DNA from: Haloterrigena sp. KLK7 | Lineage (GTDB): Archaea; Halobacteriota; Halobacteria; Halobacteriales; Natrialbaceae | Assembly: GCF_037914945.1 (NCBI RefSeq) | Contig: NZ_CP149787.1 | Coordinates: 2,542,001-2,606,000 of the forward strand | DNA: 64,000 nucleotides | Direction: 5' to 3' | In this document: piece after piece, positions 45,182 to 54,162 of the stretch | Numbering within the stretch: position 1 is the stretch's first letter | Layout of the letters: every line of letters begins with the position of its first letter | The notes under the pieces: generated by a model | Told to the model about the DNA's origin: nothing | The model's input: the letters and a program-made list of their open reading frames with translations, nothing else | The model's database searches: none | Position numbers and translations under genes: made by a program

Positions 45182-45658
45182 GCGCCAGTCCGGCGGCACC
45201 CGTGGCCGGAATACCGATACGATGCGACTCGAGTGAGTGTCTCTGTGCCTATTTGCGTCACGTTCGTGCGCCATCGAACACTAAACACCAAACTTGTTTG
45301 GGATTACAATCTTCCCGATCGGGGGTCTAGAAGTGATCGCCGGCGATCCGGACGGAAAATCCGGGTTCGCTCATCACGACTGGCCGCTCGCAGCGGTCAC
45401 TCGTGGACATCATCCACTTCTGACCGATCAGTGACGCGACCCCTGCGTCGAGAGCGATCGCTCCCGTCTCGAGTCGTCGGTTCGTCTCCGGGTGTTCGTC
45501 TCCGATACCCCCTCTATCGCTCCATCAAGGTTTTGATAAATTAGCCGAACGCGCGAAATCATGTCACTTTCGAGATGGTGCCATTACCTGTGAATAATGA
45601 TTAGAAATACCGCCGGCTGCGCCCGGTCTGTGGTGTGTGAGACCGCATCTCAATTACC
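45182..45658. other. Gene-free spacer
   Basis: About 480 nt between the zinc-ribbon ORF and the next operon's TATA box contain no supported gene or repeat. Confidence 0.3.
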
Positions 45659-45665
45659 TTTATAT
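45659..45665 (+). promoter_or_regulatory. TATA box of the HTH-SDR operon
   Basis: TTTATAT lies 29-32 nt ahead of ATG codons 45691 and 45694, which fits a leaderless transcript. Confidence 0.6.
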
Positions 45666-45690
45666 CTCGGTTCGTTGGCGTCGTCCATGG

Positions 45691-45909
45691 ATGATGTCCA
45701 CGAGCGAACACCAGCCGACAGTACCGGAGGAAATCGACGCGCCGCAGACTAAACTCGTCTATCTCTCACTTCTGGTACTCGAAGAGGCGACGGTGTCCGA
45801 ACTCCAGCGACTGCTCGGATTATCGAAACTTACGCTCCTCCCGATTCTCCGATCGCTCGTCGCAGACGACCGCGTTCGGTCCACGGAGGTCGGATATGCC
45901 TGTCGGTGA
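45691..45909 (+). CDS. Winged-helix DNA-binding protein, small
   Basis: This 72-residue acidic protein is little more than a winged HTH: TKLVYLSLLVLEEATVSELQ, recognition-helix region LLGLSKLTLLPILRSLVA, and wing DDRVRSTEVGYA. It leads an operon with a 203-residue partner that overlaps it by 14 nt. It probably regulates this operon. ATG 45691 or 45694 could be the start; both fit the TATA spacing. Confidence 0.7.
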   Translation: MMSTSEHQPTVPEEIDAPQTKLVYLSLLVLEEATVSELQRLLGLSKLTLLPILRSLVADDRVRSTEVGYACR

Positions 45910-46507
45910 GTTCGAATCCCCCTTCGCGCCGATCGTCGATACCGATCCGGACGCGAGTCTCCGGATCGACTGTTACGTCCGTGCGACCGTTCCGCCGGCC
46001 ATCACGGCGACCATCGACGAGGTCGTCGAACGGCTCCGGACTCTCGACGAACGCGACGTGATCGACGACCATCGAGTGACCCACTGGCCGCCCGAGTACC
46101 GCTCGGCCACCGACTCGACCGGTGAAAACGGATCGTCCCGCGACGAACTCGTCGCCGAGTTCGAACGCTGGGCCGCCCGTAACGGCCACTCGCTCGAGCC
46201 GGCCTTCCGTCGGCAGGCGGTTCCGCCGTCACCGCTCGACGTCGGGGCCGACGAACCGCGGGAGCGAGTCCGGGTTCCGGTCATCGCACTGGCGATCACC
46301 GAGGACGACGCGGCGCCCGCGGACGCCGTCGAAGCGGACGCGGCGTCGCTTCGGGGCGTCGTCCCGTACACGGAACGGCCGTCGGCGGAGCGTTCGCGGA
46401 CGTACACCGTCAACGATCTGCTCGCGACCGTCGAAACGAGCGCGGACGCCTCTCGCCCGGAGACGCGCCAGCGCGAGGGGCCGACACCGGTGGAGGGGCG
46501 CCAATGA
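45896..46507 (+). CDS. Conserved haloarchaeal protein, partner of the HTH protein
   Basis: This 203-residue protein has an N-terminal alpha/beta half (LRIDCYVRATVPPAITATID, ERLRTLDERDVIDDHRVTHWP) and a C-terminal half with VRVPVIALAITEDDA and the end TYTVNDLLATVETSADA. It resembles haloarchaeal proteins often found beside small HTH proteins, but I cannot name a function. It overlaps the HTH gene and the SDR gene (ATGA), so the three are translated together. Confidence 0.6.
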   Translation: MPVGEFESPFAPIVDTDPDASLRIDCYVRATVPPAITATIDEVVERLRTLDERDVIDDHRVTHWPPEYRSATDSTGENGSSRDELVAEFERWAARNGHSLEPAFRRQAVPPSPLDVGADEPRERVRVPVIALAITEDDAAPADAVEADAASLRGVVPYTERPSAERSRTYTVNDLLATVETSADASRPETRQREGPTPVEGRQ

Positions 46508-47304
46508 GCGCGGAGACGACCAACCGGCCGGCCGACCTCGAACTCCCGGCCCGCCAGCCGCTCGCGGGGCGAACGTGTCTGGTGACCGGCGGCTCGCGCG
46601 GGATCGGACGCGGCATCGCTCGCGAGCTCGGTCGGTACGGCGCGACCGTGATCGTCAACTACCGGTCCTCGGAGGCCGACGCCCACGCGGTCGCCGACGC
46701 GATCACCGAGGCCGACACCGACGGGACGGCCCATCCGGTGCAGGCCGACGTCACCGATCGCGACGCGGTCGACGAGATGCGCGAGGCGGTCGTCGACGCG
46801 TTCGGCTCGATCGACGTCCTCGTCAACAACGCGGGAATCACCGCCGATCGCACGTTCGCGAACATGACCGCCGAGGACTGGCACCGCGTCGTCGACGTCT
46901 CGCTCAACGGCGCGTTCAACTGCACGAAGGCGTTCTACGACGACCTCGCGGCCACCGACGACGGCCGGATCATCAGCGTCTCGAGCGTGATCGGCAAACA
47001 GGGCAACGTCGGCCAGGCCAACTACGCCGCGGCCAAGAGCGGTCTCTTCGGCTTTACCCGGTCGCTCGCGCTCGAGCTGGCCGGGACTGGAACGACGGCG
47101 AACTGCATCGCGCCCGGCTTCACGCGGACGGAGATGGTCGAAGCGCTCCCCGAGGACGTTCGGGACGACCTGCGCGGGGACATCCCGCTCGAGCGGTTCG
47201 CGACCGTCGAGGAGATCGCCGGGCTCGTCCGCTATCTCGCTCGCGAGGAGTCCGGGTACATTACCGGCGAAGTGATCGACGTCAACGGCGGCATCGACCT
47301 CTGA
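46504..47304 (+). CDS. Short-chain dehydrogenase (FabG/PhaB-like 3-oxoacyl reductase)
   Basis: The Rossmann start is CLVTGGSRGIGRGIARELG. NNAGITADRTF and the catalytic Ser-Tyr-Lys (SVSSVIGKQG, then NYAAAKSG) follow. The C-terminus (ESGYITGEVIDVNGGIDL) is typical of 3-ketoacyl-ACP/CoA reductases. In haloarchaea such enzymes often act as acetoacetyl-CoA reductases for polyhydroxyalkanoate, but no pha gene is in the window, so the substrate is open. ATG overlaps the previous stop. Confidence 0.85.
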   Translation: MSAETTNRPADLELPARQPLAGRTCLVTGGSRGIGRGIARELGRYGATVIVNYRSSEADAHAVADAITEADTDGTAHPVQADVTDRDAVDEMREAVVDAFGSIDVLVNNAGITADRTFANMTAEDWHRVVDVSLNGAFNCTKAFYDDLAATDDGRIISVSSVIGKQGNVGQANYAAAKSGLFGFTRSLALELAGTGTTANCIAPGFTRTEMVEALPEDVRDDLRGDIPLERFATVEEIAGLVRYLAREESGYITGEVIDVNGGIDL

Positions 47305-47690
47305 GCGGCGGGTCGGTATCGGATCGGTTGCTCTGGTGGGTGGCCGTCCGATCCCGACGACCGATCGCCGACCGGACGGCGATCCCCGCGGCCCGTGCCT
47401 CGATGACCGCGGGGCAGTACCGCCGTTCCCGTTGCAACCCGGCGAACCGCGATGTCACCCCGCGACCGCGACGGCCGCACACCGGAGCTACCGGTGCAGT
47501 CGGAGCTAGCGCAGGCCCCTTCAAAGCGCTTGAGAGCGTGTGCACGAGGGCTGCACAGTCGCGGCGATCGGCCGTCCGAGCGCGAGTCTGCTGTCGAACT
47601 CCCGAGCACCGCTACTGGCGGGGACCGCTGTGGAGCGCGAGACGGGATTCATCGGCACTTATTACAACGCGGACGATGGTCTAGCGGTCC
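47305..47690. other. Gene-free spacer
   Basis: This 386-nt GC-rich gap before the flavoprotein gene holds no ORF I believe in and no clear promoter. Confidence 0.25.
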
Positions 47691-49112
47691 ATGACGGACA
47701 CCTTTGTGATCGTCGGCGGCGACGCGGCGGGAATGGCCGCGGCGAGCAAGGCTCGACGCGAGGACTCCGACCTCGAGATCGTCGTCTTCGAGAAGGGGGA
47801 GTGGGTCTCCTACGGCGCCTGCGGGCTGCCCTACTACGTCAAAGGCGAGATCCAGTCGCTCGAGGCGCTGGTCTCGGTCACGCCCGAGGAGTTCCGCGAG
47901 GAACGCGACATCGATCTCCGGACCGGTCACGAGGTCGTCGCGATCGATCCCGACGACCGGACGGTCACCGCCGTACGCGACGGCGACGAGGTCGTCCAGT
48001 CGTACGATCACCTGCTGCTCGCGACGGGCGCGGAGTCGATCGTCCCGCCGATCGACGGCGTCGATCTCGAGGGCGTCTACACGCTCGGGTCGATGAGCGA
48101 CGGGAAGGAACTCCGGGAGTACGTCGCGCGAGCGCGGGACAGCGAGGACCTCCAGCAGGCCGACCGGGGGCCGGCCTGTCGGTACCTCGAGGACTGTACC
48201 GGCCCGGTCGGCGTCGTCGGCGGCGGCTATATCGGCATCGAGATGGCCGAGGCGCTGGCGGCGAACGGATTCGAGGTCCACCTGTTTCAGCGCAGCGACC
48301 GCGTCCTGACGGGGTTCAGCGAGGCGACCAGCGAGGCGGTGGCCGACCACCTCCGCGACCGCGAGGTCGTCGTCCACCTCGGCAGCGAGGTGCGGGAACT
48401 CGCGGACGACGGCGACGGTACCGTCGAGGCGGTCGTCACTGCGGCCGATCGAGTACCGGTCGAGGCGGCGTTGATCGGCACCGGCGTGCGACCGCGGACG
48501 GGTCTCGCCGAGGACGCCGGGATCGAACTGGGACCGACGGGCGCAATCGCGGCCGACGCCTATCGGGAGACGAACGTCCCCGACGTCTACGCCGCGGGCG
48601 ACTGCGCGGAGGCGACCCACGTCGTGACGGGCGAATCGACCTACGTCCCGCTGGCGCTGACGGCCAACCGACACGGCCGCGCGGTGGGACAGACCGTCAC
48701 CGGAACGCCAACGGAGGGCGGCGGCGTCGCCGGCACGGCCGCCGTCAAGGCCTTCGACGTCGAGGCGGCCCGGACCGGTATCCTCGATCGCGACGAGGCC
48801 CGCGAGGCCGGGTTCGATCCGGTCAGCGAGACGATCACGGCGAAGTCCCGCGCGGGCTACTATCCCGACGGCGGCGACGTGACCGTCACGCTGACCGCCG
48901 ACCGCGATTCGGGGCGCGTGCTCGGCGCCAGCCTCGTCAGCGAGTACGGCGAGGGCGCCGTCCACCGGAGTCACGCGGTCGTCGGCGCCCTCGAGGCGAG
49001 TGCCACCGTCTTCGAACTGGAGAACTACGACCTCGCGTACGCCCCGCCGTTCAACACGACGTGGGATCCCGTGCTCGTCGCCGCGAAGGTCCTCGGCGGG
49101 GAACTGCGGTGA
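47691..49112 (+). CDS. CoA-disulfide reductase / NADH oxidase-like flavoprotein
   Basis: This 473-residue FAD enzyme begins FVIVGGDAAGMAAASKARRE and has the single redox cysteine in VSYGACGLPYYVKGE, the mark of CoA-disulfide reductase, NADH oxidase and peroxidase relatives. The NAD site is GVVGGGYIGIEMAEALA and the FAD-binding VYAAGDCAEATHVVTGE follows. The dimerisation domain includes the EYGEGAVHRSHAV stretch. Haloarchaea use CoA as a small thiol, so CoA-disulfide reductase is plausible. Confidence 0.85.
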   Translation: MTDTFVIVGGDAAGMAAASKARREDSDLEIVVFEKGEWVSYGACGLPYYVKGEIQSLEALVSVTPEEFREERDIDLRTGHEVVAIDPDDRTVTAVRDGDEVVQSYDHLLLATGAESIVPPIDGVDLEGVYTLGSMSDGKELREYVARARDSEDLQQADRGPACRYLEDCTGPVGVVGGGYIGIEMAEALAANGFEVHLFQRSDRVLTGFSEATSEAVADHLRDREVVVHLGSEVRELADDGDGTVEAVVTAADRVPVEAALIGTGVRPRTGLAEDAGIELGPTGAIAADAYRETNVPDVYAAGDCAEATHVVTGESTYVPLALTANRHGRAVGQTVTGTPTEGGGVAGTAAVKAFDVEAARTGILDRDEAREAGFDPVSETITAKSRAGYYPDGGDVTVTLTADRDSGRVLGASLVSEYGEGAVHRSHAVVGALEASATVFELENYDLAYAPPFNTTWDPVLVAAKVLGGELR

Positions 49113-49205
49113 CGCGCCGGAGAAGCGGCGGTGGTCGCCCGAGAGAGTCAGTAACAGTGAATCCGTGCCTTCGAGTGGCGGTCGTTCGCTGCCGTCGCGG
49201 AGACG

Positions 49206-49733
49206 TCACTCGTCTCCTTCGACGATGACCGGACCGCGATCGCTCTCGTCCGTTCCCCCGACCAGTCGCTCGATCTTGTCCTCGCTCAAGTCGTCGATGA
49301 CGTCCACGGCGTCGCTCATCCACGTGTACAGCCCGAGTTTGAACTGTCGACGGACCGCGTCCGCCGATCGGTGCGAGTAGACGTTCACCCGGCCGCCGTT
49401 CGAGAGCACGCGGGAGCGCTTCTCGATCATCCCCAGATCGACCAGGTGGTTGAGGTGGCGGGTGACGACGCTTCGGTCTCGATCGACCAGCCCCGTGAGT
49501 TCGTCGACCGTGAGCTCGTCCTCGGACATCAGGTGTCGACAGACCTCGAGCTCCGTCTCGGAGATATCGAACACGGCCCGCATGAGATGCGTTTCGTCGG
49601 GCGATTCGACGGGAACCCTGTCCTCGACCTCGTCCATCGAATCCCCGCAACAGGTCGGCGCCGCCGACGCCAGCTGATACTCGCCGCACGACTGGCAGGT
49701 GTAGACGGCGGGTTCGGGCTCGGGAGATGCCAT
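49206..49733 (-). CDS. HTH regulator with N-terminal zinc ribbon
   Basis: The first 35 residues hold cysteines in YTCQSCGEYQL and PTCCGDS, a likely zinc ribbon. A winged HTH follows (LTVDELTGLVDRDRSVVTRH, NHLVDLGMIEKR) with an ArsR/TrmB-like wing. The tail (MSDAVDVIDDLSEDKIERLV) is acidic. It is probably a transcription factor that senses metal or redox state through the cysteines. It is near the CoA-disulfide-reductase-like gene, transcribed convergently. Confidence 0.8.
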   Translation of the reverse strand: MASPEPEPAVYTCQSCGEYQLASAAPTCCGDSMDEVEDRVPVESPDETHLMRAVFDISETELEVCRHLMSEDELTVDELTGLVDRDRSVVTRHLNHLVDLGMIEKRSRVLSNGGRVNVYSHRSADAVRRQFKLGLYTWMSDAVDVIDDLSEDKIERLVGGTDESDRGPVIVEGDE

Positions 49734-49927
49734 CGGTCTCGATACATCGCCCCCGAAGTAAAGCCTTTCAACCGCCGCTGAGTGGAGCGGCGGAACGTCG
49801 CTCCGACCGATACGTTCCGTCGATTCGCCCGTCTCATGCGGTCGGTATCGGTGACTGGCTCCCCGTTTTCAGCGAACGTTTGCTACCTGCCCACAGTCAA
49901 CAGGGGATCGATAGAGCACGAGCGGTC

Positions 49928-50284
49928 TCAGAACGTGATGACCTCGTACCCGTCGTCGACGAGCGTTCGAACGCTCGGATGTCCCTCGTTCTCGTCGATG
50001 CGCACGACCCCGGCGTTTTCCACGGCCTCGTCGGCCCCGAACGCGCCGGCGCAGTAGTCGCAGACGGCCACTTCGTCGTGAACCGACCGATAGAGATCGT
50101 GGTAGTCGTGGTCCTCGTCCTCGAGCGCTTCGATCCACCGCGTACCGGCGCCATCGAAGATCAGCGCCAGATCGTCGCCGGCCGTCTCGGCGAACTCCCT
50201 GGCCGCCTCGAGGCCGTTGACCATCCGACCGGTGTCGGCGTGCGATTCGGTGCCCGCGAGGATGATTACTGCTGCGTCGACCAT
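49928..50284 (-). CDS. DsrE-family-like protein, copy 1
   Basis: This 118-residue alpha/beta protein starts VDAAVIILAGTESHADTGRM and has VCDYCAGAFGADEAVENAG and IDENEGHPSVRTLVDDGYEV. The NGLEAAREF...LIFDGAG pattern resembles DsrE/DsrF-like sulfur-relay proteins. Two cysteines in CDYC may be functional. It is a paralogue of the gene at 55889, about 76% identical by my alignment. A TATA-like CCCGTTTTA (50320-50312) stands about 28 nt ahead of the ATG, as in the other copy. Confidence 0.75.
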   Translation of the reverse strand: MVDAAVIILAGTESHADTGRMVNGLEAAREFAETAGDDLALIFDGAGTRWIEALEDEDHDYHDLYRSVHDEVAVCDYCAGAFGADEAVENAGVVRIDENEGHPSVRTLVDDGYEVITF

Positions 50285-50727
50285 TTCCTCTCTGCCTATT
50301 GCGTGGCGGCATAAAACGGGACGGCGGGAGTGTGCGCGCGGTGCCGAACGGCCTGAACGTGACCGTCTCGAGGGACTTCACGGGATCCGCCGGCGACCGA
50401 CTTCCGAGAGCGGTATCGCGCGTTCCGTCCGCGAGCCGTCGATCCGTCGGTGGTGCCGGGACTCGCCCTTCTCGACCGTCGATTCCGTCGTCCCGCGCCT
50501 CCTCATCTCGATGGGTCGTGGAGTCAGTACCGGTCGGTCTCCCTTCCGTTCGTAATCAAATACGCGACGATCGACCGGGATTAGTCTCTAAGTCCGGTGA
50601 AGAGGAGAGTCATCGCTACGATCGTATCGTGATCGTAGCGCCGTCCCGAAGACAGAGGCGGATTCAGCGCGGTTCGAGGCTTCGCTCTAGTGGTCTTCGG
50701 AGACGGAAATCGGAGCGGAGTTGTTCG
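50285..50727. other. Gene-free spacer with a 10-bp inverted repeat
   Basis: No gene is supported. The inverted repeat CGCTACGATC (50614-50623) with GATCGTAGCG (50631-50640) and a 7-nt loop lies 88 nt after the carbonic anhydrase stop, so it may end that transcript or mark a remnant. The DsrE promoter lies at the left end. Confidence 0.4.
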
Positions 50728-51309
50728 TTATTCCGAGACACGCGTATTGACTTGCTCGGATACTCGTTCACCGGGACGGCGGAGAGCGCCGCTTTCGACT
50801 TCGTAGACGTACCCGTGGACGGCGACCTCGTCGGGGATGAGCGGATGGTCCTCGAGGTAGTCGATCTGGGCCCGGCACGCCTCGTCGATGTCGTCGGTCA
50901 TCGAGACCCACTCGGCGATCGAGGCGTCGCCGATATCCAAACCGGGAAGTGCGGGATTGAGATCGATATCGTCGAGACTCCCGCCGGCGGCGGCCTCGAG
51001 CCCGTCGACGACGGCCTCGTCGGGTGCGCTCATCATGCCGCAATCGGTGTGATTGACGACGATGATCTCCGTCGTGTCGAAGAAGTTCGTCGTCAGCGCG
51101 GCGCTCCGGACGACGTCGTCGGTCACTTTCCCGCCGGCGTTTCGGAAGATCTGGGCGTCGCCGAGGGAAATTCCGAGCGCTTCTTCGATCGGAATTCGTT
51201 CGTCCATGCACGCGATGACCAGCAGCTGCTTGTCCGTGGGGATCCCGTGCCGGCGGCGGCGCGCCCAGTCGTCCCGCCGATCGACTCGCTCTTCGATCGA
51301 TTCGAACAC
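50728..51309 (-). CDS. Beta-class carbonic anhydrase
   Basis: This zinc enzyme interconverts carbon dioxide and bicarbonate in the cytoplasm. The zinc site is Cys34-Asp36-Arg38 in IACMDERI and His87...Cys90 in NHTDCGMM, the beta-CA signature, with the FRNAGGKV and VHGYVYEVESG motifs. The 193-residue length is normal. A TATA-like ATATAGTG lies upstream near 51370. Divergent from the monooxygenase gene. Confidence 0.9.
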   Translation of the reverse strand: MFESIEERVDRRDDWARRRRHGIPTDKQLLVIACMDERIPIEEALGISLGDAQIFRNAGGKVTDDVVRSAALTTNFFDTTEIIVVNHTDCGMMSAPDEAVVDGLEAAAGGSLDDIDLNPALPGLDIGDASIAEWVSMTDDIDEACRAQIDYLEDHPLIPDEVAVHGYVYEVESGALRRPGERVSEQVNTRVSE

Positions 51310-51608
51310 CTGTCCGGATTCCGGCTCGGAGCGGTCAATCGGGTCCCCATACGGTATGTGTTACACTATATCACCCATCACGGTTGGCGTTACGGCAACC
51401 ACCGCCACCACATCACCGAGGGGAATGTCCCGCTGAGTGAACAGCGGTCGTTTCGGAGGCCCCAATCGGTCGCGATCCGCGTCCATCCGACCCTCCCGGA
51501 AGTCGTCACCTCCGCGGCAGGCGGAGCACACAATCCACCGATCACGTAATGTGCGACCGGTGCACGACCGGGACAGAACTTTGTGGCTCGTCGGTCGAGG
51601 TGAGTGCG

Positions 51609-51914
51609 ATGCTCGTTATCCACGCGACGTTTCCGATCGATCCGGATCGACGCGACGAGGCCCTCGAACTCGTCGAAGAGTTGGCCGAAGACTCCCGTGA
51701 GGAAGACGGCGTCGTCGACTATCGGGTCGCGACGGACGTCGGGGATCCGAACGTGTTTCGATTCTTCGAACGATACGAGGACGAAGCCGCCTTCGGTTCG
51801 CACGCGGAGACCGACCACTTCGAGGCGTTCGAGGCGGCGCTCCCGGATCTGCTCTCGGGCGAACCGGACGTCACCCGATTCGACGTCGAGTCGGCGTCGT
51901 CAGTCGAACTGTGA
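51609..51914 (+). CDS. Antibiotic biosynthesis monooxygenase (ABM) domain protein
   Basis: This 101-residue dimeric ferredoxin-like fold protein begins MLVIHATFPIDPDRRDEALE and has DSREEDGVVDYRVATD, FRFFERYEDEAAFGSH and FEAFEAALPDLLSG, in the ABM (YgiN-type) order. Such proteins act in quinone or heme-like oxidation or stress. ATG 51609 begins right at the first strand; an earlier ATG at 51549 adds a cysteine-rich stretch that does not fit the family. Confidence 0.85.
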   Translation: MLVIHATFPIDPDRRDEALELVEELAEDSREEDGVVDYRVATDVGDPNVFRFFERYEDEAAFGSHAETDHFEAFEAALPDLLSGEPDVTRFDVESASSVEL

Positions 51915-52293
51915 CCGCCGAGACGCGTCGCTCTCGCTCCCGATCGGGATCCGTAGCCGCGACGGACTCGTTACGCTCTCCCGGCCGTGACAGCGGCCAG
52001 GTTCCCGGATCGGGTTCCCGAACACCGGCACGGTCGTCGGCCGGATGAAAGCGGGATGCCGATCCTCGGCTGTTCCCGCGAGGATCGGCCGGCGTGCTCT
52101 TTTCCACCGGCCTCCGCCGCCCTCGAGTACGAACCCGAATTCGTTTGGTCGTTATCGAACAGTGTATTCAGGCATCGATCGAGCGTTTCACGCTATGCGC
52201 GGGCCGCTTTTTTCCCGCTAGTACCCGAACGATGCGGTATGTGCAACGGGTCACCTGTCGGTTCCGCCGCCGTCCGCACCGCGGGTGATATCG
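51915..52293. other. Gene-free spacer
   Basis: This spacer between the ABM gene and the glucoamylase carries no supported ORF, repeat or clear TATA box. Confidence 0.25.
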
Positions 52294-54162
52294 ATGGCTG
52301 AACCTGACGCGTATCCGCCGATCGAATCCTACGGCGTCGTCGGAAACCTCGAGACCTGTGCGCTCGTCGGGCCGAACGGATCGATCGACTGGTTCCCGTT
52401 CCCCCACCTCGAGTCGCCGAGCGTCCTCGCGGCGGTCCTCGACGCCGAGCGCGGCGGGCGGTTCCGGATCGCCCCGACCGATTCGTTCGAGACGGACCGG
52501 CGGTACGTCGACGACACGAACGTCCTCGAGACGGCCTTCGACACCGACGACGGGATCGTGACGGTAACTGACTTCCTGCCGCCGGCCGGCCGAACCGACC
52601 ACCCGAAGAAGGTCCTCTACCGCAAGCTCGCCTGCGCGGACGGAACCGTCGACCTCGAAGTCGACCTCGAGCCTCGATTCGATTACGGGCGCGCGGAGAC
52701 GTCGATCGAGTCCGTCGAGAAGGGCGTCCTCGCCGAGGGCGACGAGGAACGGACGCTGCTCGAGAGCCCGATCGACCTCGAGATCGAAGAGGGCCGAATC
52801 ACCGGCCAGCTCTCGCTCGAGGCCGGCGAGACGGCGTGGTTCCTGCTCCGGTGTACGGGCGCCGAAGAGGCGAACACGGACCCCGAGGCCGCGCTCGAGG
52901 AGACGCTCGAGTTCTGGACCGACTGGGCGCACAGCTGTGGTCCGGGAGACGACTGTGCCTTCGAGGGGCCGTGGCACGACGTCGTCGTTCGCTCCGAACT
53001 CGTCCTCAAACTCCTCACGCACGCCGAGTCGGGGGCCATCGCCGCCGCGCCGACGACCTCGCTGCCGGAGGACATCGGCGGCGTTCGGAACTGGGACTAC
53101 CGATTCAACTGGCTGCGCGACGCCGGCTTCACCGTGCAGGCGCTGATGAACCTCGGCACCGTCGAGGAGGCCACCGACTACTTCGACTGGTTCATGGATC
53201 TCTGTCAGGCCGACGATCCGGCGGCGATCCAGCCGCTGTACGGCCTTCACGGCGATTCCGATCTCGAGGAGCGGGAACTGGAGCACTTCGAGGGCTATCG
53301 CGGCTCCCGTCCCGTCCGGATCGGGAACGAGGCCGCCGATCAGCGCCAACACGACACCTACGGGGAACTCCTGTTGGCCGTCGACGAGATGCACCGGCAC
53401 GGGCGGGAACTGGACGCCGACGAGTGGGATCGGATCCGCGATATCGTCGAGTACGTCCGCGAGATCTGGGACGAACCCGATGCGGGCATCTGGGAGGTCC
53501 GCGGCGGGAACGACCACTTCGTCTTCTCGAAAGTGATGTGCTGGGCCGCCCTCGATCGGGGGATCGCCATCGCGACCGACGGCGACCACGACGCGCCGCT
53601 CGAGGACTGGCGGGAGGGCCGCGAGCGGATCAGGGACGACGTCCTCGAGAACGGCTACGACGAGGACGTCGGCGCGTTCGTCCAGTCCTACGGGTCGGAC
53701 GCGCTCGACGCGACGGGACTGTTGCTTCCGCTCGTCGGCTTCCTCCCCTTCGACGACGATCGCGTGCGGGGAACGATCGACGCGACCGAGGCGACGCTGG
53801 TCGAGGACGAGGTGTTCGTCCGGCGGTACGACGGCGACGACGGGCTCCCGGGCGACGAGGGCGCGTTCGTCCTCTGCTCGTGCTGGCTCGTCGACGCGCT
53901 CGCGCTCTCCGGGCGCATCGAGGAGGCGCAGTCGCGGTTCGAGACGCTGCTCGAGTACCTGAACCCCCTCGGTCTGGTCGCCGAAGAAATCGATCCCGAA
54001 ACGGGTGCCCACCTCGGGAACTTCCCGCAGGCGTTCAGTCACATCGGGATCGTCAACAGCGCCCTCTATCTCGGCTATATGCGAGGCCACGAGACGCCCG
54101 GTCCGGCGCCGATGGGGATTCGCCTCGGCGAGCCGATCGGGCTCCCGAGCGAGATCCCCTAG
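52294..54162 (+). CDS. GH15 glucoamylase-like glycoside hydrolase
   Basis: This 622-residue protein is a cytoplasmic GH15 (glucoamylase/trehalase-like). An N-terminal beta-sandwich (ESYGVVGNLETCALVGPNGS to about 270) is followed by the (alpha/alpha)6 barrel with GVRNWDYRFNWLRDAGFTVQ. The acid Glu lies in GIWEVRGGNDHFVFSKVMCW and the second Glu in GLVAEEIDPETGAHLGNFPQ. No signal peptide is seen. GTG 52285 is in frame, but ATG 52294 is the likely start. Substrate is probably alpha-glucan or trehalose. Stop abuts the convergent cupredoxin gene. Confidence 0.9.
   Translation: MAEPDAYPPIESYGVVGNLETCALVGPNGSIDWFPFPHLESPSVLAAVLDAERGGRFRIAPTDSFETDRRYVDDTNVLETAFDTDDGIVTVTDFLPPAGRTDHPKKVLYRKLACADGTVDLEVDLEPRFDYGRAETSIESVEKGVLAEGDEERTLLESPIDLEIEEGRITGQLSLEAGETAWFLLRCTGAEEANTDPEAALEETLEFWTDWAHSCGPGDDCAFEGPWHDVVVRSELVLKLLTHAESGAIAAAPTTSLPEDIGGVRNWDYRFNWLRDAGFTVQALMNLGTVEEATDYFDWFMDLCQADDPAAIQPLYGLHGDSDLEERELEHFEGYRGSRPVRIGNEAADQRQHDTYGELLLAVDEMHRHGRELDADEWDRIRDIVEYVREIWDEPDAGIWEVRGGNDHFVFSKVMCWAALDRGIAIATDGDHDAPLEDWREGRERIRDDVLENGYDEDVGAFVQSYGSDALDATGLLLPLVGFLPFDDDRVRGTIDATEATLVEDEVFVRRYDGDDGLPGDEGAFVLCSCWLVDALALSGRIEEAQSRFETLLEYLNPLGLVAEEIDPETGAHLGNFPQAFSHIGIVNSALYLGYMRGHETPGPAPMGIRLGEPIGLPSEIP

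Noticed and set aside
52168-54090. 640-codon open frame on the minus strand
   Set aside because: It lies opposite the GH15 gene, which has all catalytic motifs; the antisense product has none.
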